In this document: positions 35,014 through 43,391 of the stretch, one piece after another
Layout: every line of letters starts with the position of its first letter
Position numbering within the stretch: position 1 is the stretch's first letter
Assembly (NCBI GenBank): GCA_020638995.1
Contig: JACKHM010000001.1
Span: 3,658,001 to 3,722,000 of the forward strand
DNA: 64,000 bases
Direction: 5' to 3'
Source: Planctomycetaceae bacterium
Lineage (GTDB): Bacteria > Planctomycetota > Planctomycetia > Pirellulales > Pirellulaceae
Notes under the pieces: generated by a model
The model's database searches: none
The model's input: the letters and a program-made list of their open reading frames with translations, nothing else
Told to the model about the DNA's origin: nothing
Made by a program: the position numbers and the translations under genes

Positions 35014-36561
35014 ATGCAAATACCCGGTCGGTACCATTGTCGTCTGACGACTGCTCCCTGTTGGCATACGGTGTCGTTGTTCCTTGTGGCATTCGCGGTT
35101 TCTATTAGTGCCTCCCGCGCCGAGGATCGCCCCAACATTGTGCTGATTATGGCAGATGATTTGGGTTTTTCGGACATCGGCTGTTACGGGGGCGAGATCG
35201 ATACTCCCAATTTGAACCGCTTGGCGAAGGAGGGAGTTCGCTTTCGCCAGTTCTATAACAATGCGAAGTGTACGACGACTCGCGCGTCACTTGTCACAGG
35301 GCTATACCCGCGTCCCAAAGGTGGTTTGTTGGGTCAGGATATGGTGACGATCGGCGAGGTGCTGCGCACGGCGGGATATCAAACCTCGCTGAGCGGCAAG
35401 TGGCATCTGGGGCACAGCAAGACGACGCATCCGTTTGAACGAGGCTTCGATCGGTATTACGGTCTGCTGGACGGTTGCTGTAACTTCTTCAATCCCGTCC
35501 AGCCTGATCCTGCTTTCAAAGGTGGACGTGTTCGTAAGTTTGGACACGACGATCAAGAAGTGACCGAATTCCCCGCCGACTTCTATACAACCGACGCGTT
35601 CACCGATCATGCCGTCGAAAGCATCGAGCGATTCTCCCGGTCAGGTAAACCATTCTTTGTGCATGTGTGTTACACAGCCCCTCATTATCCTTTGCATGCC
35701 AAACCAAAAGACATTGCCAAGTATCGTGGCAAGTATTTGATGGGGTGGGAAGAGTTGCGACGTCAGCGGCATGCCAGACAGCTCGCGATGGGGTTACTCG
35801 ACCCGCATTGGCAATTGTCCGACACCGATTCTGAGAGTTATGACTGGGACACAGCAAACAAAGATTGGGAAGACCTTCGCATGGCAGTCTACGCTGCGAT
35901 GGTTGACTGTATGGACCAAAACATCGGTCGAATTCTGACGGCACTGGACGAACAAGGTGTTGCGAAGAATACGCTTGTCATGTTCCTGTCCGATAACGGT
36001 GGATGTGCAGAGGAACCGGGTGGAAGAAACTCACAGGCGATTCCTGGCCCCCGCGAATACTACACCGCCGTGGGGCCGGCCTGGGGATGGGCTCAGAACG
36101 CGCCGTTCCGCCGCTACAAAAGTTGGGTTCACGAAGGTGGGATCAGCACGCCTTTCATCGCGCGTTGGCCGGAGGTTGTCGAACCGGATACCATGACCGA
36201 CGAGATGACGCATCTCGTCGATTTAATGGCGACGTGCGTTGAACTGGGTGATGCGAAGTACCCGCACTCCTACAACGGGCGAGAAATCCTGCCGCTCGAA
36301 GGAATCAGCCTTGCCCCCGTGCTGCGCGGCCAATCGCGAAGCGGCCATCAATCACTGTTTTGGGAATGGAGTGGCAATCGAGCCGTAAGACAGGGCAAAT
36401 GGAAGCTCGTATGGGACAAGCTCGTTAAAAAGTGGGAATTGTATGATGTCGTGGCAGATCGCACCGAGTTGAACGATCTGGCTACAGCGTATCCCGATCG
36501 TGCCAAGGCGATGGCCGATGACTGGTTTGCCTGGGCGGACCGAACCGGCAACAAATACTAA
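35014..36561 (+). CDS. Secreted arylsulfatase-like protein with CTTTR site
   Basis: 515 residues with a signal peptide ending near SRA-E (residues 34-37). Sulfatase elements: IMADDLGFSDIGCYGG with the metal-binding aspartates, GKWHLGHSKTTHPFERGFD, FLSDNGG, and a C-terminal WKLVWDK-KWELYD region typical of arylsulfatases. At the place of the formylglycine motif it has CTTTR (Cys86 to Arg90), so Thr occupies the Pro/Ala position of C-x-P/A-x-R. Cys and Arg are kept, so maturation may still occur. It would act in the periplasm or outside the cell. Followed 31 bases later by a WD40 gene. Confidence 0.9.
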   Translation: MQIPGRYHCRLTTAPCWHTVSLFLVAFAVSISASRAEDRPNIVLIMADDLGFSDIGCYGGEIDTPNLNRLAKEGVRFRQFYNNAKCTTTRASLVTGLYPRPKGGLLGQDMVTIGEVLRTAGYQTSLSGKWHLGHSKTTHPFERGFDRYYGLLDGCCNFFNPVQPDPAFKGGRVRKFGHDDQEVTEFPADFYTTDAFTDHAVESIERFSRSGKPFFVHVCYTAPHYPLHAKPKDIAKYRGKYLMGWEELRRQRHARQLAMGLLDPHWQLSDTDSESYDWDTANKDWEDLRMAVYAAMVDCMDQNIGRILTALDEQGVAKNTLVMFLSDNGGCAEEPGGRNSQAIPGPREYYTAVGPAWGWAQNAPFRRYKSWVHEGGISTPFIARWPEVVEPDTMTDEMTHLVDLMATCVELGDAKYPHSYNGREILPLEGISLAPVLRGQSRSGHQSLFWEWSGNRAVRQGKWKLVWDKLVKKWELYDVVADRTELNDLATAYPDRAKAMADDWFAWADRTGNKY

Positions 36562-36592
36562 CCGCTCGTACTTACTGTCAGGCCAGCCGATC

Positions 36593-37588
36593 ATGACCAC
36601 CGTCGACGTCACCAAAACTCATATTGTAAAAGAACTGAAACACGAAAGTCCGATCATCTCATGCCGCTTCGATCCGAGTGGCAAGTATGTATTTTTTGGC
36701 GCTCAAGATTTCAAGGTCTGGCGATGGGAATGGACTGGTGAAGCAAAAGTCGCGCTAGATCACAACGCGTGGGTGCGCGGAATCGCCTTTCATCCGGACG
36801 ACCAGACCGTATTGACGGCAGGCTATGACGGACGATTGGTGTGGTGGCCCGTCGATGCTGAGAAGCCAGAAGCGATTCGCGAGGTGATCGCTCACGAAGG
36901 TTGGGCTCGTGCGGTTGCCGTGAGTCCCGATGGATCGCTCGTCGCCACAGCGGGTAACGACCTGAAAGTCAAGCTTTGGAGTTTCAAGGATGGTGCATTG
37001 GTCAAGGAATTGGCTGGCCACGACTCGCACGTTTACAACGTCCTGTTTCATCCCGATGGTAAACGAGTCGTATCTGGAGACTTGAAGGCACACCTCATCG
37101 AGTGGAACATCGAAACGGGCGAACAGCTTCGCGAAATCACTGCTGAGACACTCTGTAAGTACGACACAACATTTCGCGCAGATATTGGCGGTTTTCGCGG
37201 CATGGCCTTCGACACGACAGGAAGTCGACTTGCCGGAAGCGGCATCACCGAAGTGACAAATGCTTTCGCTGGAGTCGGTAATCCGGCCGTTGTAGTCTAC
37301 GATTGGGAGTCTGGTGAATTGTTGCTCCAGCACGAGTCGAAGGAGAAACTTAAGGGTGTTGGCTGGGGCGTTGTATTTCATCCTGACAACTTCGTCATAG
37401 GAATCTCAGGAGGTGGCAGTGGGGGATACCTGTTGTTTTGGAAGCCGGATTCGAAAGACGAGTTCTACCAATTCAAACTCAAGAACAACGCGCGTGATCT
37501 TGACCTCGCGGCGGACAATCTTCATGTCGTGACGGGACATTACGACCGCTACGTGCGAATTTCGATGCTCGCTGAGAAAGCGAGTTGA
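36593..37588 (+). CDS. WD40 repeat protein, cytosolic
   Basis: 331 residues from ATG 36593, the first Met that begins a normal N-terminus (MTTVDVTKTHIVKEL); upstream codons overlap the sulfatase. It contains about six to seven WD40 units, each with the Gly-His and Trp-Asp-like marks, for example SPIISCRFDPSGKYVFFGAQ, GLAFHPDD-like segments, VAVSPDGSLVATAGNDLKVK, VYNVLFHPDGKRVVSGDLKA. It has no signal peptide, so it acts inside the cell although its neighbour is a secreted sulfatase. The units should form one beta-propeller for protein binding. Partner unknown. Confidence 0.88.
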   Translation: MTTVDVTKTHIVKELKHESPIISCRFDPSGKYVFFGAQDFKVWRWEWTGEAKVALDHNAWVRGIAFHPDDQTVLTAGYDGRLVWWPVDAEKPEAIREVIAHEGWARAVAVSPDGSLVATAGNDLKVKLWSFKDGALVKELAGHDSHVYNVLFHPDGKRVVSGDLKAHLIEWNIETGEQLREITAETLCKYDTTFRADIGGFRGMAFDTTGSRLAGSGITEVTNAFAGVGNPAVVVYDWESGELLLQHESKEKLKGVGWGVVFHPDNFVIGISGGGSGGYLLFWKPDSKDEFYQFKLKNNARDLDLAADNLHVVTGHYDRYVRISMLAEKAS

Positions 37589-37702
37589 TGGCCTGCAGCT
37601 GATTACGGCGTGTCACTTCTGAACATTCAGCTCGACGAAACGGTTGCGTTCTTCGGTCACGCGCTTTGTTGGTTGTTGTCACACTTCTCTAGCATGGCTG
37701 GC

Positions 37703-37808
37703 GTGGTCGTTACTTTCCAAGTGACGCGCCCTTGTCTTTCATTCATGCGCACGCCTCGTCAGTTGAGCTTATCGCTTGGAAGCTGACCACTTGGAAAGTG
37801 ATGGCCAC
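37703..37808. repeat. Long-spaced inverted repeat upstream of mutasome genes
   Basis: The 317 bases between the WD40 gene and imuA contain no gene. The arm ACTTTCCAAGTG at 37712-37723 is a perfect reverse complement of CACTTGGAAAGT at 37788-37799. Outside these the match continues imperfectly for nine bases on each side (37703-37711 against 37800-37808). The loop is 64 bases. It could be the footprint of a transposed element, a terminator-like structure behind the WD40 gene, or a distal operator. Confidence 0.75.
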
Positions 37809-37826
37809 GGTCGAATCGCAAAAATT

Positions 37827-37844
37827 CAAGTTCTTTCGAACTTG
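37827..37844. promoter_or_regulatory. LexA-like dyad, GTTC-N4-GAAC
   Basis: Perfect inverted repeat with arms CAAGTTC and GAACTTG and spacer TTTC, 62 bases before the imuA start. The core GTTC-N4-GAAC is the layout reported for the LexA box of the related Verrucomicrobia (TGTTC-N4-GAACA). imuA-imuB-dnaE2 operons are LexA targets in many bacteria, so this is a candidate SOS operator. No experiment or genome-wide comparison is available here. Confidence 0.55.
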
Positions 37845-37851
37845 CTTCGAT

Positions 37852-37869
37852 AGTATACTAATGTATACT
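37852..37869. promoter_or_regulatory. AT-rich dyad AGTATAC-N4-GTATACT before imuA
   Basis: Perfect seven-base arms around TAAT, placed seven bases after the GTTC-N4-GAAC dyad and 36 bases before the imuA ATG. Its position suits either a second repressor site or an operator overlapping the -10 region. The two dyads differ in sequence, so two regulators, or one regulator plus a promoter element, are possible. Confidence 0.5.
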
Positions 37870-37905
37870 TTTGGGCCGTCACCATGAAACCATAGGTCGC
37901 GTCAG

Positions 37906-38631
37906 ATGAACCATAAGATAATGCAACTAAGGGAGTTGCTAAGTCGCAAGGAGAGCGAAAAGAAACCGTATGAAACGATATCCAGCGGCTGCCAACCGTT
38001 GGATCGGCTGCTGCCACAATGTGGCTTCCAGCGTGGATCGCTGATCGAGTGGATTGCTGGTGGAGCTGGCAGTGGCGCGAGTTTGCTCGCGCTGTTGGCG
38101 GCGCGAGCGGCATGTGGTCGTGGCGGAACATTGGTTTTGGTAGATCGAAGACAACGTCTTTATCCGCCTGCTGCCAAGGCTTGCCAACTCGAGCTGCAAA
38201 ACACGATTGTTGTTCATCCCGCCAGCGCGAAAGACGAATGCTGGGCGGTCGAGCAAACATTGCGTTGCCCGGATATCGCCGCAGTGGTTGCTTGGCCCGA
38301 GCGGTTGACGAGTCATGCGTTTCGTCGTTTGCAGCTGGCCGCGGAGCATGGAGGCGGCATGGGGTTACTGGTTCGTCCGGCAACAGCATGTCACGAATCA
38401 TCCTGGGCCAGTGTGCGGATGATGGTGACTCCGTGTGCGACTTCTTCCTATGTGGGGCGACAGGGGTGGCGATTGGGAATCGAATTGCTGCGTTGCGGCG
38501 GCCTGTTTGGAACAAAGCCGCTTGAACTTGAAATCGATTATCAGACAGGTGAACTCCGTGACGCGCATCCTCGCTCTTTGGCTGCCCAATTGGCCGGTAC
38601 AACGCCTGATCCGCGCCAGGCCCGAGCTTAA
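37906..38631 (+). CDS. imuA: ImuA, RecA-like mutasome accessory protein
   Basis: 241 residues. ImuA is a RecA/SulA-related partner of ImuB and DnaE2 in damage-induced translesion synthesis. The segment ISSGCQPLDRLLPQCGFQRG is the family's N-terminal signature and the P-loop region reads GGAGSGASLLALL, a weakened Walker A without the usual Lys-Thr. The order imuA-imuB-dnaE2 is the classic mutasome layout. The ATG at 37906 has only a weak AGG site ten bases away. imuB begins inside the end of this gene. Two dyads upstream suggest SOS control. Confidence 0.9.
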   Translation: MNHKIMQLRELLSRKESEKKPYETISSGCQPLDRLLPQCGFQRGSLIEWIAGGAGSGASLLALLAARAACGRGGTLVLVDRRQRLYPPAAKACQLELQNTIVVHPASAKDECWAVEQTLRCPDIAAVVAWPERLTSHAFRRLQLAAEHGGGMGLLVRPATACHESSWASVRMMVTPCATSSYVGRQGWRLGIELLRCGGLFGTKPLELEIDYQTGELRDAHPRSLAAQLAGTTPDPRQARA

Positions 38632-40075
38632 ACAGCAACCCATCGTTGTTCATCACAGCGCACGACGCGGACAAAGCGTTGTCGCTTGTTCACGCGCGGC
38701 GTGGCAGCTCGGTGTCCGAGCCAATATGCCGTTATCGGAAGCAACTGCATTAGAGCAGCGAGGCCGTCGTACAGATGGAAGGCCTCGCTTCCATACCGAG
38801 TCTTATGATCCGTTTGAAGATCGTAAATCGCTCGAAGCACTCGCCGCCTCATGTCACTGCTTCAGTCCTCTGGTCGGTTTGGCTGATGATGATCCAGTCG
38901 AGACGTTGTTGTTGGATGTGACAGGCATCGCGACCTTGTTCGGCGGCGAGCAGGCAATGAACCAGCAAATCGAAAAGTTCTTCCGACAGCAGCATTTAAC
39001 AGTGCGAATCGGCTTAGGAAACACGGTAGGTGCGGCGTGGGCGCGGGCTCATTATTCTTCAGAGTATCGGAATGATATCGTTGAGCTGCCTATCGAAGCC
39101 TTGCGTTTGCCACCGGCAAGCATTGAAACACTGAATCGTTTGGGACTTGAACACATTGGCGATTTACTGCCATTGCCTCGCGACGAGTTGAAAGCTCGCT
39201 TCGGCGCAACCTTGCTGCAACGTCTGGACCAAGCTCTCGGCAAACAGCCTGAAATTATTGCGAGCATTCACTCGCCGGACGATTTTTTTGTTGAGTGGCT
39301 GTTCGAGCATCCAGTCACCCAACAAAGCGTTATTCAACACGTGATCCGCCAGTTGATCGAGCGTTTATGCTTCTTGCTGTTAAAGCAAGGCAAAGGTTCG
39401 CTACAGCTGCACTATCGATTAACTTGCCAAGACAACGAGCCTGTCATGTTCGAAGTCGGCTGTTATCGACCGACCGCCGATGCCGATCATCTCTGGAAGC
39501 TTACGGAGTCGCACCTGGATCGACTTGTCTTGCGAGACCCGGTGACCGGTATCTGGGTCTGTGCTACACGGCATGATCGCTTGAGTCAGAGACAGAAAGA
39601 GTTGTTCGATGATGACCACATTCGGCAGAATTCGCCATTGGTGGCTTCACTGATTGATCGCCTGACCAGTCGGCTCGGACGTCATGCAATCGTTCGCAGT
39701 GTCTTGCAAAGTGACGCGCAGCCCGAGAAGGCTTTTCGCTATGAACCTTTGGTGGGTGGCAACAAACCGAGCAAACGAAGCATCGAGCGATTGTCCTTTT
39801 CAATTCTCGATCGCCCTTTGTACTTAATGGACCAACCCGCTGCTCTGAGGAGTTATGCCGTTACGCCCAACGGACCGCCAAGTCGATTCGAATACAACGA
39901 CGAACAGCACATCGTGTCGCGGTACTGGGGACCAGAACGAATCGAAACCGGTTGGTGGCGACAACGCGGCGTGCAGCGAGATTACTATCGCGTAGAAACA
40001 TCGCAAGGTTTTCGCTTCTGGATGTTTCGTTGTTTGCACGAGGGAAGCTGGTACTTGCATGGAATGTTTGGATAG
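38558..40075 (+). CDS. imuB: ImuB, Y-family polymerase-like mutasome protein
   Basis: 505 residues from GTG 38558. An AGGTGA site lies five bases upstream, while the alternative GTG at 38549 has none; the frame is open further into imuA but that part is not ImuB-like. The N-terminus RILALWLPNWPVQRL is the hallmark of ImuB: the place of the catalytic acids of Y-family polymerases is taken by Leu-Pro-Asn-Trp, so it has no polymerase activity and serves as an adaptor to the sliding clamp and DnaE2. Later parts keep the Y-family thumb-like HhH region (LPPASIETLNRLGLEHIGDL). It overlaps imuA by 74 bases, indicating coupled translation. Confidence 0.92.
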   Translation: MTRILALWLPNWPVQRLIRARPELKQQPIVVHHSARRGQSVVACSRAAWQLGVRANMPLSEATALEQRGRRTDGRPRFHTESYDPFEDRKSLEALAASCHCFSPLVGLADDDPVETLLLDVTGIATLFGGEQAMNQQIEKFFRQQHLTVRIGLGNTVGAAWARAHYSSEYRNDIVELPIEALRLPPASIETLNRLGLEHIGDLLPLPRDELKARFGATLLQRLDQALGKQPEIIASIHSPDDFFVEWLFEHPVTQQSVIQHVIRQLIERLCFLLLKQGKGSLQLHYRLTCQDNEPVMFEVGCYRPTADADHLWKLTESHLDRLVLRDPVTGIWVCATRHDRLSQRQKELFDDDHIRQNSPLVASLIDRLTSRLGRHAIVRSVLQSDAQPEKAFRYEPLVGGNKPSKRSIERLSFSILDRPLYLMDQPAALRSYAVTPNGPPSRFEYNDEQHIVSRYWGPERIETGWWRQRGVQRDYYRVETSQGFRFWMFRCLHEGSWYLHGMFG

Positions 40076-40076
40076 G

Positions 40077-40201
40077 AAAGGAGTCAGAATTCAGGAGTCA
40101 GAATTCAGGAGTCAGAATTCAGGAGTCAGGAGTCAGGAGGAAAAACTACTGGCTCCTGGATTCTGACTCCTGAATTCTGAACTAGAACTCCTGACTCCTT
40201 T
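40077..40201. repeat. Tandem 14-base repeats forming a large hairpin
   Basis: Right after the imuB stop, the unit AGGAGTCAGAATTC occurs three times in tandem, followed by shorter AGGAGTC units. After a short A-rich stretch the complementary sequence follows (GGATTCTGACTCCTGAATTC and CTCCTGACTCC). The outer ends AAAGGAGTCAG and CTGACTCCTTT are perfectly complementary, so the whole 125 bases can fold into one long hairpin between imuB and dnaE2. It looks like a dispersed repetitive element inserted into the operon. Confidence 0.85.
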
Positions 40202-40208
40202 CAATCTT

Positions 40209-43200
40209 ATGTACGCCGAGCTGCACTGCCGCACCAACTTCTCTTTCCTGGAGGGCGCCTCGCACGCTGATGAACTTGTCAGCCGAGCTAACGAACTAGG
40301 ATACTCGGCACTCGCTATTACGGATCGTCACAGTTTAGCCGGAGTCGTGCGGGCTCACGCGGCTGCTAAAGACAGCAACTTGAAGCTGTTGATCGGTGCA
40401 GAGATTACGCCGGCCGATGCTCCTCCAGTGGTTTTGCTGGCCACTGATCGAGCTGCTTATGGCCACTTAGCTCGTTTGCTAACGATCGGTCGAAGGCGAG
40501 CGGCGAAAGGTGAGTGTGAGCTAACGCTCAACGATATCGCTCAGAATAGCGGCGGGCTGTTAGCGGCGGTACAAAGTAGCCATTACGTTCCGCGTGACAA
40601 GCCTTCTTCGAACGAGCTTCTAAATGTAAACGACGTTCAGCCCTCCCAACGCAAACGCGAAGTGCTCATCACGGCGGATCGTGATGGCTACTTTCAATAC
40701 CGTGACATCTTTGCAGACCGTTGTTATCTATTGGCGGAACTGCATTATGGAACAAACGATGCCGAGCGGCTCGACCAATTCATCCAGCTCTCCAAGCAAG
40801 TGCGTCTACCGTTAGTTGCCGCAGGTGATGTTCACTATCACGCCACACAACGCCTGAGGCTGCAACACGTATTAACGGCGATTCGCTACAACACAACGGT
40901 CGCAGCACTAGGCGAGCGATTGTTGCCCAACGCCGAACGGCACTTGCGAACCTTGGCAGAGATTCAACAAATCTTCCGTCGCGTTCCCGATGCGGTACGA
41001 CGCACGATGGAAGTGGCAGATCGTTGTAACTTTTCGTTGGACGAACTTCGTTACGAGTATCCGGAAGAACTCGCTCCCGCCGGTCAGACACCCTTGGAAT
41101 ATCTTCAACAACTCACCTGGCAGGGTGCTCGCCAACGATACAACAATCATGTGCCCGATTCGGTCCAACATCAGTTGGAACATGAACTGGCAATCATCAA
41201 AGACCTTCGTTACGAAGCATTCTTCCTGACGGTACACGACATCGTCCAATTTGCCCGCTCTCGCAATATCCTTTGCCAGGGACGCGGCTCGGCAGCCAAT
41301 TCATCGGTTTGTTTTTGTTTGGGAATCACGGCCGTCGATCCCATGGAAACGGACTTGTTGTTCGAGCGATTCGTCAGTCGTGAACGCAACGAGGCGCCCG
41401 ATATCGATGTCGACTTTGAACACGAACGCCGCGAAGAAGTGTTGCAGTACGTTTACCGCAAGTACGGGCGCGACCGAGCGGGGCTTGCGGCAACCGTGAT
41501 TACTTATCGCGCTAGATCGGCAGTGCGAGATGTGGGCAAAGCACTCGGCTTGTCGCTCGATCGTATTGATGCGTTGGCGAAAAACGTCGATGGCCGTAGC
41601 GAAGACACCGTCCTCGCCAAACGCTGTCGACAAAGTGGCATCGATCCAACATCACGCGTCGGTCGTCAATTGATGGCTTTGGTAAATGAGATAGTCGGCT
41701 TTCCTCGCCATCTCTCGCAACACGTTGGCGGTATGGTGATCACACAAGGGCCTCTGTGCGAGTTGGTTCCGATTGAAAATGCCGCAATGATCGATCGCAC
41801 GGTGATTCAATGGGACAAGGACGATCTCGACGAGCTCGGCATCTTGAAAGTCGATTGCTTGGCACTCGGCATGTTGACTGCTATCCATCGGTGCTTCGAC
41901 TTGGTGAAACAGCATCACAGACGGCAACTGACGATTGCCAATATTCCGCAAGACGATCGCGACGTATATGAAATGATCAGCCGCGCCGAAACGGTTGGTG
42001 TATTTCAAATCGAGAGTCGTGCTCAGATGAGCATGCTGCCGCGACTACGTCCCGAACGGTTTTATGACATCGTGATCGAAGTCGCAATCGTTCGTCCCGG
42101 GCCGATCCAAGGCGATATGGTGCATCCTTATTTGGATCGGCGTGACCGGGTACGACGAGGCGAGGCGATCGAGCCGATTTGTGCAGATGACAAGGTGAAT
42201 CAGGTCCTCGAACGGACGCTGGGTGTTCCTTTGTTCCAAGAGCAGGCGATGCAGTTGGCGGTCGTAGCCGCTGGATTTACACCCGGTGAAGCGGATCAGT
42301 TACGAAAGGCAATGGGAGGCTGGCGGCGACCGGGACTGATTGATAGCTTCCGGCAAAAGCTCTTTGACGGCATGCTCGAACGAGGACATACCGAAGACTT
42401 TGCCGAGCGATTGTTCAAACAGATCAGCGGTTTTGGCGAGTACGGATTTCCTGAATCGCATGCGGCCAGCTTTGCGAAACTGGCCTATGTGTCGGCTTGG
42501 TTGCGATATCACTACCAAGCCGCCTTTACTGCCGCCTTGATCAATAGCCAACCGATGGGTTTTTACGCGCCCGCACAGCTGATTCGCGATGCTCGCGAGC
42601 GGCGCGATACACCGGTCGAGGTGTTACCGATCGATGTCAATCACAGCGATTGGGATTGTACGCTGGAGAAGGAAGGGCACGCATTGCGGTTGGGTTTGCG
42701 CTTGGTGCGCGGGTTGCATCGAACTGCCGGAGAATCAATCATGCGAGCAAGAACGACGAAGTTCACTTCCGTCGCCGAGTTCGTCACCCGTACAAATCTC
42801 GGACAAGCGGTCGTCGAACGACTGACCACCGCCGATGCGTTTCAATCGCTCGGCCTCGACCGAAGAAAGGCTTTGTGGCTGGCGCTTGATCAAGCACCAA
42901 AACAGGAACAAGGCCGGCAGTTGTTCGATTTGCAGCCCGGCGAGTCGCTATCACCACTGCTTCCACAACTTGATGAGCAAGAGGAGGTGTTCGCCGATTA
43001 TCAGTCGGCAGGCCTCACCTTACGCCGCCATCCGCTGTCCTTCCATCGCAAGGGCCTCGATGCGATCGGTGTGACACCTGCCAACAAGCTTGTCAGCTAT
43101 CCACACGAACACATGGTCAAGGTGGCAGGTATTGTCCTGATGCGGCAACGACCGAGCACGGCGAAGGGAATCACATTTGTCACGCTGGAAGATGAAACCG

Positions 43201-43391
43201 GCATCGCCAACCTCGTCATCCACCAAGCAACCTGGCAACGCTATGAGCAAACCGCTCGCAAGTCGCGAGCGATGATCGCTTACGGCAAATTAGAACGCAA
43301 GAACGAAGTGGTCCATGTGATCGCAAGACGACTCGAAGATCTCACACACCAACTCAGCTTGCTCCACAGCCCGTCACGGGATTTTCGTTAA
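40209..43391 (+). CDS. dnaE2: Error-prone DNA polymerase III alpha, DnaE2
   Basis: 1060 residues, normal for DnaE2. The N-terminal PHP domain begins YAELHCRTNFSFLEGASHADE, and the polymerase core contains QGRGSAANS, the catalytic aspartates in PDIDVDFEHERREE (near residue 400), GVPLFQEQAMQLAV and FPESHAASFAKLAYVSAWL. Near the C-terminus an OB-fold segment VKVAGIVLMRQRPSTAKG and TLEDETGIANLVI is seen. It carries out translesion synthesis with ImuA and ImuB. The gene is separated from imuB by the 14-base repeat hairpin and lacks a clear ribosome site. Its stop overlaps the stop of the convergent TonB receptor gene by four bases. Confidence 0.95.
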   Translation: MYAELHCRTNFSFLEGASHADELVSRANELGYSALAITDRHSLAGVVRAHAAAKDSNLKLLIGAEITPADAPPVVLLATDRAAYGHLARLLTIGRRRAAKGECELTLNDIAQNSGGLLAAVQSSHYVPRDKPSSNELLNVNDVQPSQRKREVLITADRDGYFQYRDIFADRCYLLAELHYGTNDAERLDQFIQLSKQVRLPLVAAGDVHYHATQRLRLQHVLTAIRYNTTVAALGERLLPNAERHLRTLAEIQQIFRRVPDAVRRTMEVADRCNFSLDELRYEYPEELAPAGQTPLEYLQQLTWQGARQRYNNHVPDSVQHQLEHELAIIKDLRYEAFFLTVHDIVQFARSRNILCQGRGSAANSSVCFCLGITAVDPMETDLLFERFVSRERNEAPDIDVDFEHERREEVLQYVYRKYGRDRAGLAATVITYRARSAVRDVGKALGLSLDRIDALAKNVDGRSEDTVLAKRCRQSGIDPTSRVGRQLMALVNEIVGFPRHLSQHVGGMVITQGPLCELVPIENAAMIDRTVIQWDKDDLDELGILKVDCLALGMLTAIHRCFDLVKQHHRRQLTIANIPQDDRDVYEMISRAETVGVFQIESRAQMSMLPRLRPERFYDIVIEVAIVRPGPIQGDMVHPYLDRRDRVRRGEAIEPICADDKVNQVLERTLGVPLFQEQAMQLAVVAAGFTPGEADQLRKAMGGWRRPGLIDSFRQKLFDGMLERGHTEDFAERLFKQISGFGEYGFPESHAASFAKLAYVSAWLRYHYQAAFTAALINSQPMGFYAPAQLIRDARERRDTPVEVLPIDVNHSDWDCTLEKEGHALRLGLRLVRGLHRTAGESIMRARTTKFTSVAEFVTRTNLGQAVVERLTTADAFQSLGLDRRKALWLALDQAPKQEQGRQLFDLQPGESLSPLLPQLDEQEEVFADYQSAGLTLRRHPLSFHRKGLDAIGVTPANKLVSYPHEHMVKVAGIVLMRQRPSTAKGITFVTLEDETGIANLVIHQATWQRYEQTARKSRAMIAYGKLERKNEVVHVIARRLEDLTHQLSLLHSPSRDFR

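Noticed and set aside
37884..37895. Short leader peptide ATG-AAA-CCA-TAG before imuA
   Set aside because: Only three codons and no ribosome site; probably chance.
40077..40201. CRISPR array
   Set aside because: Repeat units are directly adjacent with no unique spacers, and the complementary half makes it a hairpin element; no cas genes are nearby.
40209..43391. Housekeeping replicative DnaE
   Set aside because: Length of 1060 residues and direct linkage to imuA and imuB indicate the error-prone DnaE2.
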